Below are positions 16,528 to 26,045 of a DNA stretch of 36,851 nucleotides, piece by piece. The position numbers and the translations under genes were made by a program. The DNA comes from Eubacteriales bacterium (GTDB lineage Bacteria; Bacillota; Clostridia; Lachnospirales; Lachnospiraceae), in assembly GCA_030539055.1 (NCBI GenBank), contig JAUNSV010000016.1:1-36851 (forward strand), read 5' to 3'. Numbering within the stretch: position 1 is the first letter of the stretch; each line of letters opens with the position of its first letter. The notes beneath the pieces are model-generated. The model had not been told where the DNA came from. It did not search any database and saw nothing but the letters and a program-made list of their open reading frames with translations.

Positions 16528-17685
16528 TTATGATTTATTTTTTTTTGCTGTAGAAAATACAGCTTGTGCTACTGCTTTACATAAATTATCATCCAAAGGA
16601 TTTGGTAAAATATGATCTTCATCAATATTTTTAATGAAATTTGCTATTGCTAATGAAGCAGATAATTTCATTTCTTCATCAATATTTTTTGCCTTTGCAT
16701 CTAGTGCACCACGAAATATTCCTGGAAATGCACATATATTATTTATCTGATTTGGAAAATCGGATCTGCCAGTTGCTATTATTCTGCATCCACCTTTCTT
16801 AGCTTCATCAGGCATTATTTCTGGTGTAGGGTTAGCTAATGCAAATACAATTGGGTCTTTATTCATATTTTTAATATCATCACTATTAATTAAATTGCTT
16901 TTAGAAACACCAATAAAAATATCTCTATTTTTTATAGCATCATGAATACTACCTTTTAATTTTTCTTTATTTGTAATTTTAGATATTTCCTTAAGATAAT
17001 AATGGTCATTTTCTCTACCATCATATATTATACCATTAATATCGCACATAATAATATTTTCAAATCCATATGATAATAAAATTTTTGCTATAGAAGTACC
17101 AGCTGCTCCAGCACCAGAAATACATATTTTTACTTCTTCTTTCTTTTTATTTGTTACTTTTAAAGCATTAATCAATCCAGCTAAAACAACAATAGCTGTA
17201 CCATGTTGATCATCATGAAAAATAGGTATATCGCATTTTTGTTTTAATTTATTTTCTATTTCAAAGCATCGTGGAGCCGAAATATCTTCAAGATTAATAC
17301 CACCAAAAGATTTACTAATTAAATAAATTGTTTCTACAAGCTTATCTACATCTTTTGTATCAACACATATTGGAAAGGCATCTATATTAGCAAAATGCTT
17401 AAATAAAATGCACTTTCCTTCCATAACAGGCATACTTGCTTCTGGTCCTATATCTCCTAATCCCAAAACAGCACTTCCATCTGTAATAACAGCTACTAAG
17501 TTGGATCTTCTAGTATAATCATAAGATTTTGATTTATCTTTTTGTATTTCTAAACAAGGAGAAGCTACACCAGGAGTATAATAAATAGATAAATCATTTT
17601 TATTATTAATTTCTACTCTTGATATTACTTCTATTTTCCCTTGATATTTTTTATGAAGCTTAAGAGATTCTTCATCATAATCCAT
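16528..17685 (-). CDS. Malic enzyme (NAD(P)-dependent, oxaloacetate-decarboxylating)
   Basis: This cytosolic enzyme converts malate to pyruvate and CO2 with reduction of NAD(P). The 385-residue short bacterial form shows the tyrosine and lysine catalytic regions: YTPGVASPCLEI near 32-43, TDGSAVLGLGDIGPEASMPVMEGK near 69-92, the metal and substrate motif DDQHGTAIV near 147-155, and an NAD(P)-binding ISGAGAAGTSIAK near 179-191. FALANPTPEIMP is also conserved. AAGGAAG precedes the ATG. It lies 13 bases after the methyltransferase gene and is followed closely by the MMPL gene, with no promoter seen. Cofactor preference cannot be fixed from sequence alone. Confidence 0.96.
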   Translation of the reverse strand: MDYDEESLKLHKKYQGKIEVISRVEINNKNDLSIYYTPGVASPCLEIQKDKSKSYDYTRRSNLVAVITDGSAVLGLGDIGPEASMPVMEGKCILFKHFANIDAFPICVDTKDVDKLVETIYLISKSFGGINLEDISAPRCFEIENKLKQKCDIPIFHDDQHGTAIVVLAGLINALKVTNKKKEEVKICISGAGAAGTSIAKILLSYGFENIIMCDINGIIYDGRENDHYYLKEISKITNKEKLKGSIHDAIKNRDIFIGVSKSNLINSDDIKNMNKDPIVFALANPTPEIMPDEAKKGGCRIIATGRSDFPNQINNICAFPGIFRGALDAKAKNIDEEMKLSASLAIANFIKNIDEDHILPNPLDDNLCKAVAQAVFSTAKKNKS

Positions 17686-17698
17686 ATATTCTTCCTTA

Positions 17699-18562
17699 TT
17701 ATGTTTTTATCCATCTTCCACAGCAACCACAAGGAAGCATTAGTTTTGATTTTGTTACTGGAAGTCCAATCTCATCTGATTCTACCTTGCCTCCAAATTT
17801 CTTTACAATTATATCATTCAAAATATAAGATAATACAGCACTTTGTAAACCTGTAGTATATGAATTTATTATAAAAAATTTAGATTTATTATATAATAAA
17901 AGTGAACTTTTGTCTATAAGCTTGTATAAGGCACTTTCTAATTTCCATATTTCACCATTTGGTCCTCTACCATATGATGGTGGGTCCATAATAATCCCCT
18001 CATACTTATGCCCTCTTCGTATTTCTCTTTCCACAAATTTAAAACAATCATCTATATAATATTTTATATTTTTATTATTCACATTTGAACTTATTGCATT
18101 TTCTTTTGCCCATTCAATCATACCTTTTGATGAATCTACATGAACTACATTTGCGCCCATTTTAAGCAGTGCTACAGAAGCTCCACCAGTATAAGCAAAC
18201 AAATTCAATACATTGTCATTGTTTTTTACTATTCCAGTTAAAAAATCCCAATTTACTGCTTGCTCTGGGAAAAGACCTGTGTGTTTAAAAGAAAAAGGTT
18301 TTATATTAAACTCTATACTTTCATTATTTAGTAGTGGGTAAGATATACTCCATCTTTTTGGCAAATTATATATTTCCCATTCCCCTCCGCCCTTACTTGA
18401 TCTATGGTATATTGCATTAATTTTTTTCCATTTTGACTTATCTGTATGCCAAATAACTTGTGGGTCTGGCCTAACTAAAATAACATCTTTCCATCTTTCA
18501 ATTTTTTCTCCATCGCCTGCATCCAAAACTTCAAAATCTTTCCATCTATTTGAAATATACAT
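17699..18562 (-). CDS. Class I SAM-dependent rRNA methyltransferase (RlmI/RlmK-like catalytic domain)
   Basis: This is a methyltransferase of the COG1092 type. The SAM-binding motif I is NLFAYTGGASVALLKMG near 160-176, motif II VVHVDSSKGMIEWAKENA, and motif IV DPPSYGRGPNGE near 213-224, which matches the RlmI/RlmK family. At 287 residues it lacks the N-terminal PUA domain of RlmI. Near the C-terminus, MLPCGCCGRWI carries several Cys. A strong GGAGG site precedes the ATG, which shares its first base with the stop of the acyltransferase gene. The exact rRNA position modified is not known. Confidence 0.85.
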   Translation of the reverse strand: MYISNRWKDFEVLDAGDGEKIERWKDVILVRPDPQVIWHTDKSKWKKINAIYHRSSKGGGEWEIYNLPKRWSISYPLLNNESIEFNIKPFSFKHTGLFPEQAVNWDFLTGIVKNNDNVLNLFAYTGGASVALLKMGANVVHVDSSKGMIEWAKENAISSNVNNKNIKYYIDDCFKFVEREIRRGHKYEGIIMDPPSYGRGPNGEIWKLESALYKLIDKSSLLLYNKSKFFIINSYTTGLQSAVLSYILNDIIVKKFGGKVESDEIGLPVTKSKLMLPCGCCGRWIKT

Positions 18563-19572
18563 TATCTACCTCCAGTAAGAAGATTGTAATAATTTGGAAC
18601 AATTTTCTTCAAAAATTTTGCAAAATAATACGAGATAAACATACATATTAAAGGCATCATTAAGAAAATGGTATTAGAAAGAATTTCTATTACATCTTCA
18701 TTATCTCTCAAAAAGTATATTCTTATAATAGAAAAAATTAGTAGCACAAATCTCACTATTAAATAATGAATACAATACATAAAAAATAAATAATTATAAC
18801 AATCATTTTGATAACTAAGCTCTAAATAATCTATTGTAGTCCACAAAAGAATAGGCATAGCACTTCTAATCAAAACAGTTGTTAAAAGAGTAATATTGTA
18901 TTCATAAAATAATAAATATGGAATTTTTGATACATATAACAATAGTACTAAAGAAATAAAAAATATTATAAAAGAAGTAATAAGTAAATATGGGTTTTTA
19001 TTTTGATATACTTGTTCCTTTTTATATTTTGATAAAAAAGCACCAAGAGAAAAATAAAACAGAGCATCAACATTTACAACATATATATTAATATTTTGAC
19101 TAATAAAAAATAATAATAACAATAAATATATATATCCTAAAATTTTATTTTTGTATATAAAATAAATAAAAATTGATAGTATACTTAAAACAATTAATTG
19201 ATACATAAACCAAAACACAGGATTATATTTATAAAAAACTAATGTTTGAATAAAATCATTTAAAGAAAAAGTAACTCCTGCTTTTATAATACAAAAAATG
19301 ATATAATAGATTGTATTCCACATAAAAAAAGGAATGAGAAGAGTATGTATCCTACTTTTAATTTTTTTTAAATAGATTTTTATATTATTGAAATTTCTAA
19401 AAAACATAAAACCACTTACAATAAAAAAACCAGGAACAGCAAATTGCCCCATTTGAGCAGAAACTAATTCCTGAATTTTTAAATCATTATTTACAGAATG
19501 TACCCAGACAACAAGCACTCCCAAAATAAAAGTGTATAATTTCTTTTTATCTATTAAACGTTGTTTATCCAT
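18562..19572 (-). CDS. Acyltransferase 3-family membrane protein
   Basis: This multi-helix integral membrane acyltransferase (OafA/WecH-like) typically acetylates surface polysaccharide or other envelope molecules using acyl-CoA. It has 336 residues and about ten membrane segments. The family's first helix carries the usual Tyr/Trp-His pattern (YTFILGVLVVWVHSVN near 13-28), and FAVPGFFIVSGFMFFRN follows near 44-60. The start overlaps the PRPP synthetase gene by 19 bases and has only a weak ribosome site, so translation is probably coupled. The acceptor substrate is unknown; the neighbouring exporter and surface-protein genes suggest a cell-envelope role. Confidence 0.87.
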   Translation of the reverse strand: MDKQRLIDKKKLYTFILGVLVVWVHSVNNDLKIQELVSAQMGQFAVPGFFIVSGFMFFRNFNNIKIYLKKIKSRIHTLLIPFFMWNTIYYIIFCIIKAGVTFSLNDFIQTLVFYKYNPVFWFMYQLIVLSILSIFIYFIYKNKILGYIYLLLLLFFISQNINIYVVNVDALFYFSLGAFLSKYKKEQVYQNKNPYLLITSFIIFFISLVLLLYVSKIPYLLFYEYNITLLTTVLIRSAMPILLWTTIDYLELSYQNDCYNYLFFMYCIHYLIVRFVLLIFSIIRIYFLRDNEDVIEILSNTIFLMMPLICMFISYYFAKFLKKIVPNYYNLLTGGR

Positions 19573-20753
19573 ATTTTATTAATTTTTCTTTCAACATATT
19601 CTTTTACAAAATTATGAATTTTTTCATTTGGATCGAGATAAGCACTTATTGAAGCATCATGATTTAATGAATCTATTATTCTTGCAAGATATTCTGTAAC
19701 ATCAACAGAAATATACCAAGGTTTAGAGAATAATTCTTCTTTTTGATAAATACTATTTGTAGTTAAAATACCCTCTATTTCTCCTTTTTCATATGCTTCA
19801 TCAAATTTATTAAATCCGTTTGTAAATAAACCAAATGTACATATTGCAAATACTCTTTTTGCTTGCATGTCTTTTAATACTTTTGCTGTTTCCAATAAAG
19901 AATCTCCAGATGAAATCATATCATCTACAATAATTACATCTTTTCCTTTAACATTTGATCCCAAAAACTCATGAGCAACTATAGGATTTTTGCCATCTAT
20001 AACAACACTATAATCTCTTCTTTTATAAAACATTCCTACATCTATTCCTAAAACAGAGGCTAAATAAATTGATCTTTGCATAGCACCAGAATCAGGAGAA
20101 ATAATCATCATATGATCAGAATCAATAATAAAATCATCTTTTGAATTTAGAAGCGATTGAATAAATTGATATGTGCAAGAAATAGAATCAAAGCTAGATA
20201 AAGGTATTGCATTCATTACTCTTGGATCATGTGCATCAAAAGTAATAATATTTGATACACCCATGCTCTCTAGTTCATGTAGCATAAGAGAACAATCAAG
20301 TGATTCCCTTTTTGTTCTTTTGTGTTGTCTTGATTCATAAAGAAAAGTCATAATAACATTTATTCTTTTTGCTTTTCCATTTATTGCAGCTATTACTCTT
20401 TTTAAATCTTGAAAATGATCATCTGGAGACATTCTATTCTCTTCTCCAAACATTTTATATGTGCAAGAATGATTTGTTACATCAACAATTAAATATGCAT
20501 CCACTCCGCGTACACTTTCTAATAGAGTACATTTTGCTTCTCCTGTTCCAAATCTAGACAGTTTAGGCATATTGATATATGATTCTTTAAAATAATTCTT
20601 ATAAAGAGGATTATCATTTTTAATATTAGAATTTCTCTCAACTCTCCAAGATGAAATATAAGAGTCAAGTTTTCTTGTAAAATTTTCCATCCCCATAAGT
20701 GGCATTAATGCTAGTTCACCTACAGGCAAATCTAAATTTAAATTTTCAGACAT
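19554..20753 (-). CDS. Ribose-phosphate pyrophosphokinase, long form
   Basis: This enzyme makes PRPP from ribose 5-phosphate and ATP for nucleotide, His and Trp synthesis. Conserved elements: DVTNHSCTYKMFGEENRMSPDDHFQDL (near 91-117, ATP flexible-loop equivalent), FDAHD at 172-176 (metal binding), SPDSGAMQR near 219-227, and the PRPP loop VDDMISSGDS at 276-285. The 399-residue length exceeds the classical 310-330; the extra N-terminal segment (LDLPVGELALMPL) and C-terminal extension match a divergent clostridial subfamily that often coexists with a normal-length Prs. A GGGAG site lies seven bases before the ATG. It is 13 bases after the dnaI-like gene. Confidence 0.92.
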   Translation of the reverse strand: MSENLNLDLPVGELALMPLMGMENFTRKLDSYISSWRVERNSNIKNDNPLYKNYFKESYINMPKLSRFGTGEAKCTLLESVRGVDAYLIVDVTNHSCTYKMFGEENRMSPDDHFQDLKRVIAAINGKAKRINVIMTFLYESRQHKRTKRESLDCSLMLHELESMGVSNIITFDAHDPRVMNAIPLSSFDSISCTYQFIQSLLNSKDDFIIDSDHMMIISPDSGAMQRSIYLASVLGIDVGMFYKRRDYSVVIDGKNPIVAHEFLGSNVKGKDVIIVDDMISSGDSLLETAKVLKDMQAKRVFAICTFGLFTNGFNKFDEAYEKGEIEGILTTNSIYQKEELFSKPWYISVDVTEYLARIIDSLNHDASISAYLDPNEKIHNFVKEYVERKINKIWINNV

Positions 20754-20766
20754 AATAATCTCCCTT

Positions 20767-21738
20767 TTACAATTCTTTTCTTAAATCATTACCATATAAT
20801 CTATGATATTTGTATTTATTTGCTATTCTTGAAGCTATTCGTTCACTATAATATGTCTCTAAATCTTCATAAGAGAGATTAGATGTAATTATAGTTGATT
20901 TTTTATAATTTAATCTTTTATCTATTATTGAAAATAAATTTGAATTAGAATAAAAAGAAGTTGATTCTGTTCCCAAATCATCAATAATTAAAAATTGTGT
21001 TTTGCAAATTTTTAATAATTTTTGTTCTTTTTCTTTATCAAAAAAAATATTTACTAAATCATTTATTGTAATAAATATTGATTGAATATTATTCTCTAAT
21101 GCTTTTCTTAAAAACACTTTTGATAAGAAAGTTTTACCAGTGCCAACATCGCCAGCTAAATATAAATTAAATGCTTCTTTATCAATTTTTTTTAATTTTT
21201 CATTTGTTGTTCGAATAAAATCTACTATATAATCATAATACTTTTCACCAGATGGAACTCTAACATTCTTTTGGTCATATAAAGAAATATCAAACTCATC
21301 TTGATATATTAATATATTGTTTGAATCATCAATATTATTCTCTACTACATATTTTTTTTCTCTATCTAAAAGGCAAGTGCATTTATGACCATTTATGAAA
21401 CCTGTATCTAAGCATTTTTCACATTCATACAAAGGATAAAAATCTTTAATATTGTATTTTTTTAACAAATAATTTCTTGTTTCTATTAGTTGATTGATTT
21501 TTGTTTCATATTTTTCATTTGAATGATTAATATCTTTTGAAAAAATTGACTCTTTAGCAAACTCTACTCTTTTTTTTAATAATTCATTGCACACTTCTTT
21601 TAAGTCATTATATATAGAAAAATATTTTTCTTGTCTATTTCTACACTCTATTTCTTTTTTATCTCTTTTATTTTTATATTCTTCTATTAATAATTGGTAT
21701 GTATTTTCAATTTCATTTTTGGTATTCATTTCTACCAT
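20767..21738 (-). CDS. DnaC/DnaI-like helicase-loader ATPase
   Basis: This AAA+ ATPase probably loads the replicative helicase, working with the DnaD protein encoded just upstream. An N-terminal helical region to about 100 is followed by a zinc-site pattern with Cys at 106, 109, 120 and 122 (CEKC and CTC). The AAA+ core then has Walker A GDVGTGKT at 196-203, Walker B FLIIDDLGTE at 249-258, and sensor/arginine-finger segments (TSNLSYEDL, YSERIASRI). It has 323 residues. The ATG overlaps the dnaD stop; a second ATG three codons later has a somewhat better GGATGG spacing, so the true start may be 21729. Confidence 0.93.
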   Translation of the reverse strand: MVEMNTKNEIENTYQLLIEEYKNKRDKKEIECRNRQEKYFSIYNDLKEVCNELLKKRVEFAKESIFSKDINHSNEKYETKINQLIETRNYLLKKYNIKDFYPLYECEKCLDTGFINGHKCTCLLDREKKYVVENNIDDSNNILIYQDEFDISLYDQKNVRVPSGEKYYDYIVDFIRTTNEKLKKIDKEAFNLYLAGDVGTGKTFLSKVFLRKALENNIQSIFITINDLVNIFFDKEKEQKLLKICKTQFLIIDDLGTESTSFYSNSNLFSIIDKRLNYKKSTIITSNLSYEDLETYYSERIASRIANKYKYHRLYGNDLRKEL

Positions 21739-22424
21739 CCACTTGTACCACTCATCATTTTTTTGTTTTCTATTTCTCTATAATTATTTTTTCTTTCACT
21801 AAAATTAGATTTTACAATTTTTTTATTTGAATTTTGCAAAACTTTTTTTTCATTCTTTTTTAATGAAAAATCTTTTTGCATTTTTTTAACTTCTTTAGCA
21901 GATTTAATATTCTTATCTTTCCAATCATCAGCAACAGCAACCATATACCGAGCATTAGTTTTATCTAATTCACAGCAATATTCAATCAAATATTCTATCA
22001 CATCTACTGGCAAATCCAATTCAAAAAACATATACTCTATAGCTTCCTTTTGCTTAGGAGATATTGTTTGTGGAAACATTTTTTCTGCATAAAAAAGAAG
22101 TTCTTTAAAAATAACTTTTTTATCTTCATTATTATTAGATTTATTATCAAATTCTTCTTTTGATTTTTCTTCTTTTTTAGCTACTTTGTTTGTAGCAAAA
22201 TACTTTTGTTTTCTCCAAAATTTAAACGCTTTTTCTACATCATTTTCTGTTAATGTTAATTCATCTGCAATTTTTTCAATAGATAAATCGTTTTCATCTT
22301 TCCATAGAATATATAAATATACTCTCAAGTAATCTGGATTTACATCAGCTAAATATTTTTGAAAAAAATCATTAGGAATGCAAGTTACATTCGCAGAAAA
22401 AATATTTTTTATTTCGTCTCCCAT
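21732..22424 (-). CDS. DnaD-domain replication initiation / primosome protein
   Basis: This primosomal protein acts with DnaI in helicase loading at replication origins and restart sites. The N-terminal winged helix (about 30-85, RVYLYILWKDENDLSIEKIADELTLTENDVEKAFKFWRKQKYF) is followed by a charged linker. One DnaB_2/DnaD domain follows at about 118-190 (MFPQTISPKQKEAIEYMFFELDLPVDVIEYLIEYC and KTNARYMVAVADDWKDKNI), and then a Lys-rich tail. It has 230 residues. AGAGGTG precedes the ATG. It is the first gene of a nine-gene collinear run; I could not identify a convincing promoter in the 119-base gap after murC. Confidence 0.9.
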   Translation of the reverse strand: MGDEIKNIFSANVTCIPNDFFQKYLADVNPDYLRVYLYILWKDENDLSIEKIADELTLTENDVEKAFKFWRKQKYFATNKVAKKEEKSKEEFDNKSNNNEDKKVIFKELLFYAEKMFPQTISPKQKEAIEYMFFELDLPVDVIEYLIEYCCELDKTNARYMVAVADDWKDKNIKSAKEVKKMQKDFSLKKNEKKVLQNSNKKIVKSNFSERKNNYREIENKKMMSGTSGW

Positions 22425-22543
22425 ATGACACCTCTTAAAATACTAAATTAATGTACCATAAAAAGGAAATAAAATAAAGATATTACTAAACAATAAATTC
22501 ACATTTTTTATTAAAAAATGTTAATAGATTGTAGACTACTCAT

Positions 22544-23935
22544 TTATTCATTTTGTTTTTCTTTTTTTACAATATTATCTGCAATTTGATAAATATTCCC
22601 TGCACCCATAGTTATTACTAAATCATTTTTTTGTACATTATTGTTTAAATAATTCTCAATGTCAGAAAAATTATTAAAATATAGCGAATTAGTTTTATTA
22701 TTTATAAACTTTATAATATCTTTTGAACTTATACCTATTGTATTCTTTTCTCTCGCAGCATAAATAGGTGATAAAATGCATACATCAGCCATAGATAATG
22801 CTTTTCCAAAATCCTCTAAAAAATTTTTCGTTCTTGTATATGTATGTGGTTGAAAGACAACAAATAGTTTATTGTGTTTTATATTTTTTGTAACATTTAA
22901 TGTTGCTTTAATTTCTGATGGATGATGTGCATAATCATCAAATACAAAAGCTCCATTAAGAGTCCCCTTTAATTGAAATCTTCTTTTTGCACCATGAAAG
23001 TCTTTAAGTGAATTTTTTATAATGTCTAAACTTATTCCTTTTTTTATTGAAAATGCAATTGCTGCAATTGAATTTTCTACATTATGTATACCTGGAATAG
23101 ATAATGAAAATACATCTATTTTTTTATTTTTGTTATATAATGTAAAAGTAGGATAAGCATTATTATCAAATATTATATCTTTTGCATAAAAATCTGCTTT
23201 CTCATTTAATCCATAAGTAATTATTTGTGCTTTAGACTCTGATACTAATTTTTTATAATCTTTAATATCTTTGTTAATTATGACCATTCCATCTTTTGGA
23301 ACTAAATTTATAAACTTTTTAAATGAATTATTGATGTCTTCTATATCTTTAAAAAAATCTAAATGATCCTCTTCTATATCAAGAATTATTTCACTTGTAG
23401 GCTTAAAATTTAAAAATGAATTAGTGTATTCACAAGCTTCTGTAACAAAATATTTTGTACCACCTATTCTATAATTACCATTAATTTCTGGTAACATTCC
23501 ACCAACTGTAATAGTTGGATCAAGTGAAGCATCTAATAATATTTTTGATACTAGAGATGTGGTAGTTGTTTTTCCATGAGTTCCAGCGATATTGATTGAT
23601 TCTTCATAATTATTCATTATTTCACCAAGAAGCTCAGCTCTTGTTAATAATGGTATTTTTCTTCTTTTGCATTCAATCAATTCTTCATTATCATTTGATA
23701 TAGAAGCAGTATAAATTACTAAATCAATTTTATCATTAATATTATTTTTTGTTTGAGTGTAAAAAACTTTAATACCATTTGATTCTAACATCATTGTAGT
23801 ATCTTGCTCAATTATATCTGATCCACTCACATTCATACCTGCATTTTTTAATATCATAGCAAGTGAAGACATAGATATTCCACCAATACCTAGGAAATGC
23901 ACATTTATTTTATTTTTGAAATCTACTTTGTACAT
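22544..23935 (-). CDS. murC: UDP-N-acetylmuramate--L-alanine ligase
   Basis: MurC is the ATP-dependent cytoplasmic ligase that adds the first amino acid of the peptidoglycan stem peptide. The 463-residue protein has the three Mur-ligase domains: HFLGIGGISMS at 13-23 (UDP-sugar binding, MurC-type), ATP-binding GTHGKTTTT at 118-126, the central EACEYTNSFL and EEDHLDFF, and the C-terminal FDDYAHHPSEI that is diagnostic for MurC. It overlaps the QueT-like gene by 26 bases. A GGG-type ribosome site is visible but rather distant from the ATG. It lies outside the main dcw block but only 2 kb beyond ftsZ, behind prfC. Confidence 0.98.
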   Translation of the reverse strand: MYKVDFKNKINVHFLGIGGISMSSLAMILKNAGMNVSGSDIIEQDTTMMLESNGIKVFYTQTKNNINDKIDLVIYTASISNDNEELIECKRRKIPLLTRAELLGEIMNNYEESINIAGTHGKTTTTSLVSKILLDASLDPTITVGGMLPEINGNYRIGGTKYFVTEACEYTNSFLNFKPTSEIILDIEEDHLDFFKDIEDINNSFKKFINLVPKDGMVIINKDIKDYKKLVSESKAQIITYGLNEKADFYAKDIIFDNNAYPTFTLYNKNKKIDVFSLSIPGIHNVENSIAAIAFSIKKGISLDIIKNSLKDFHGAKRRFQLKGTLNGAFVFDDYAHHPSEIKATLNVTKNIKHNKLFVVFQPHTYTRTKNFLEDFGKALSMADVCILSPIYAAREKNTIGISSKDIIKFINNKTNSLYFNNFSDIENYLNNNVQKNDLVITMGAGNIYQIADNIVKKEKQNE

Positions 23936-24386
23936 ATATAACTACCCTTCCAATTAATCCTATAGATAAAAATTCACTTATAAACATTTGAATAACCATT
24001 ATAATATATAATTCTCCAAAACCATAAGCATATTTTAATACTAAAGGAATAATAATTGTATTTGAGATAATTGGAATAGCACAAGATAAAATATAATTTT
24101 TTCTAAAGTAATAAGTTCCTATGCCACCAATTACTGTTGCTATCGTGCCAAAAATCATATCTATAATATTACCATATAATAAAAAATTTGTTAAAAAACA
24201 TCCTAAGCTTATACCAAATATATTGCTTGAAGAAAAAATCGGTAGTACACAAAGCCCCTCTGATAATCTTATTTGAAAGCTCCCAAATGCTAGTGGTATA
24301 GATAAAAATGATAAAGTAACATATAAACATGCAATTATTGCTTGATTTATCATAATGTATAATTTAATATTCTTTTTATTATTCAT
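23910..24386 (-). CDS. QueT-family transporter (ECF S component, queuosine-precursor type)
   Basis: This small integral membrane protein of 158 residues has about five membrane segments. Landmarks are PLAFGSFQIRLSEGLCVLPIF near 27-47, with the IRLSE motif conserved in QueT, then GISLGCFLTNFLLYG and DMIFGTIATVIGGIGTYYF. QueT proteins are thought to import queuosine precursors with the shared ECF energising module. It starts one base after the prfC stop with no ribosome site of its own, implying translational coupling; an internal ATG 11 codons on is a possible alternative start. There is no room for the preQ1 riboswitch that often precedes queT. Confidence 0.87.
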   Translation of the reverse strand: MNNKKNIKLYIMINQAIIACLYVTLSFLSIPLAFGSFQIRLSEGLCVLPIFSSSNIFGISLGCFLTNFLLYGNIIDMIFGTIATVIGGIGTYYFRKNYILSCAIPIISNTIIIPLVLKYAYGFGELYIIMVIQMFISEFLSIGLIGRVVIYVQSRFQK

Positions 24387-24387
24387 T

Positions 24388-25971
24388 TTATTTTGAAAAT
24401 TCTTTCAATACTAAATTTTTATTTCTTTCCAAAACCATAGAAATACTCCATTCGTGTGAAAATAATAAAAGAGGTCTTTTTTTTGTATCTTCTACGATTT
24501 TCATATCTTGAGTTCCTTTTATCTCATGTAAATTTATTTCTTGATAATTTTCTATCCAGCGAATATATCCATATGGTAATTTATCTAATTTTATTTCTAC
24601 ATTGTATTCATTTAGTAATCTATATATAAATACTTCAAATTGTAATTCACCTACAACTCCCACGATTATTTCTTCCATTCCAGAGTTTACTTCATTAAAT
24701 ATTTGTATTGCACCCTCTAGTGCTATTTGCATAATCCCTTTAACAAATTGTTTTCTTTTCATTGTGTCTATTTGTTTTACTCTAGCAAAATGTTCAGGAG
24801 CAAAAGTTGGTATTCCATCATATAATAATGAATTAGATTTTTTAGATAAAGTTTCTCCTATACTAAAAACACCTGGGTCGTATAGCCCTACTATATCACC
24901 AGCGTATGCTTCATCTATTGATTGTCTATCTTCTGCAAATAATTGATTAGCTTCAGATAATTTTACTTTTCTTTTTATTAAATTTAAATTTACTTCCATG
25001 CCCTTATAATATTTACCAGAGCATATTCGCATAAAAGCAATTCTGTCTCTATGCATTTTGTTCATATTTGCTTGTATTTTAAAAATAAAAGCACTAAAAT
25101 CATCACTGTTTGGTTCAATAAAACCTATGTTAGATTCTCTTCCCATTGGTGGGAGGCTCATTTCTATAAAGTAGTCCAAAAAATTTTCTATTCCAAAATT
25201 ACTTAGAGCAGATCCAAAAAATACTGGTGTTTGCTTTCCAACTCTTACATTTTTTTCATCATATTTTTCACAAGCACCATCTAATAAATCAATATCTTCT
25301 TTTAATTTATCTAAAAAATTTTTTTCTATAATTTCTTCAATAAATGAATCATCAATTGAATATTCATTTGTTTTAATTTCTTTTGCACCTGAGTTTTCTT
25401 TATTGTATGTAATTATTTTTTTTGAATTTCTATCATATATGCCTTTAAATGTTTTACCACTTGATATAGGAATATTAATTGGACAGCATTTTATACCTAG
25501 TACTTTTTCTATTTCATCCAACAACTCAAAAGTATCTCTGCTATCTCTATCTAGTTTATTTATGAGAGTAAAAATTGGAATATGTCTCATAGTGCACACT
25601 TTAAACAATTTTATTGTTTGTGCTTCTACACCTTTTGCGCAGTCTATAACCATAACAGCTTGATCACAAGCCATCAATGTCCTATATGTATCTTCTGAAA
25701 AATCTTGATGCCCTGGTGTATCTAAAATATTAATGCATTTACTTTTATAATTGAATTGAAGAGCAGAAGATGTAACAGATATTCCTCTTTCTTTTTCGAT
25801 ATCCATCCAATCTGATGTAGCTGTTTTTGATGCTTTTCTTCCCTTTACTGTACCTGCCAAATTTATAGCACCACCATACAATAAAAACTTTTCTGTTAAA
25901 GTAGTCTTTCCTGCATCGGGATGCGATATAATAGCAAAAGTGCGTCTTCTATTTATTTCTTGTTCATACAT
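24388..25971 (-). CDS. prfC: Peptide chain release factor 3 (RF3)
   Basis: This is the translational GTPase that recycles RF1/RF2 after peptide release. The 527-residue protein has the full RF3 architecture: G1 SHPDAGKTT at 16-24, the switch-I region SDWMDIEKERGISVTSSALQF, G3 DTPGHQDF, G4 NKLD, and then domain II and the RF3 C-terminal domain (VVGELQFEVFIYRLLNEYNVE). It is separated from ftsZ by a strong hairpin terminator that lies only about 20 bases before its ATG. I see no good promoter between them, so expression may come from readthrough or from a promoter inside ftsZ. It forms an operon with the QueT-like gene and murC. Confidence 0.97.
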   Translation of the reverse strand: MYEQEINRRRTFAIISHPDAGKTTLTEKFLLYGGAINLAGTVKGRKASKTATSDWMDIEKERGISVTSSALQFNYKSKCINILDTPGHQDFSEDTYRTLMACDQAVMVIDCAKGVEAQTIKLFKVCTMRHIPIFTLINKLDRDSRDTFELLDEIEKVLGIKCCPINIPISSGKTFKGIYDRNSKKIITYNKENSGAKEIKTNEYSIDDSFIEEIIEKNFLDKLKEDIDLLDGACEKYDEKNVRVGKQTPVFFGSALSNFGIENFLDYFIEMSLPPMGRESNIGFIEPNSDDFSAFIFKIQANMNKMHRDRIAFMRICSGKYYKGMEVNLNLIKRKVKLSEANQLFAEDRQSIDEAYAGDIVGLYDPGVFSIGETLSKKSNSLLYDGIPTFAPEHFARVKQIDTMKRKQFVKGIMQIALEGAIQIFNEVNSGMEEIIVGVVGELQFEVFIYRLLNEYNVEIKLDKLPYGYIRWIENYQEINLHEIKGTQDMKIVEDTKKRPLLLFSHEWSISMVLERNKNLVLKEFSK

Positions 25972-25992
25972 AAGTATTTTTATATCCTTTTC

Positions 25993-26024
25993 AAAAAATA
26001 AGCGGGCCTAAATATAGCCCGCTC
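25993..26024 (-). terminator. Rho-independent terminator after ftsZ
   Basis: On the minus strand a GC-rich stem AGCGGGC/GCCCGCT with a short AT loop is followed by TTATTTTTTG. It is the most GC-rich hairpin among the core genes and ends the dcw transcript. Confidence 0.92.
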
Positions 26025-26045
26025 TAATATCAAAAGTATATTAAT

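Noticed and set aside
22501-22521. Terminator after murC
   Set aside because: A 9-bp AT-only hairpin is present, but no T tract follows on the minus strand; AT-only hairpins are expected by chance in this genome.
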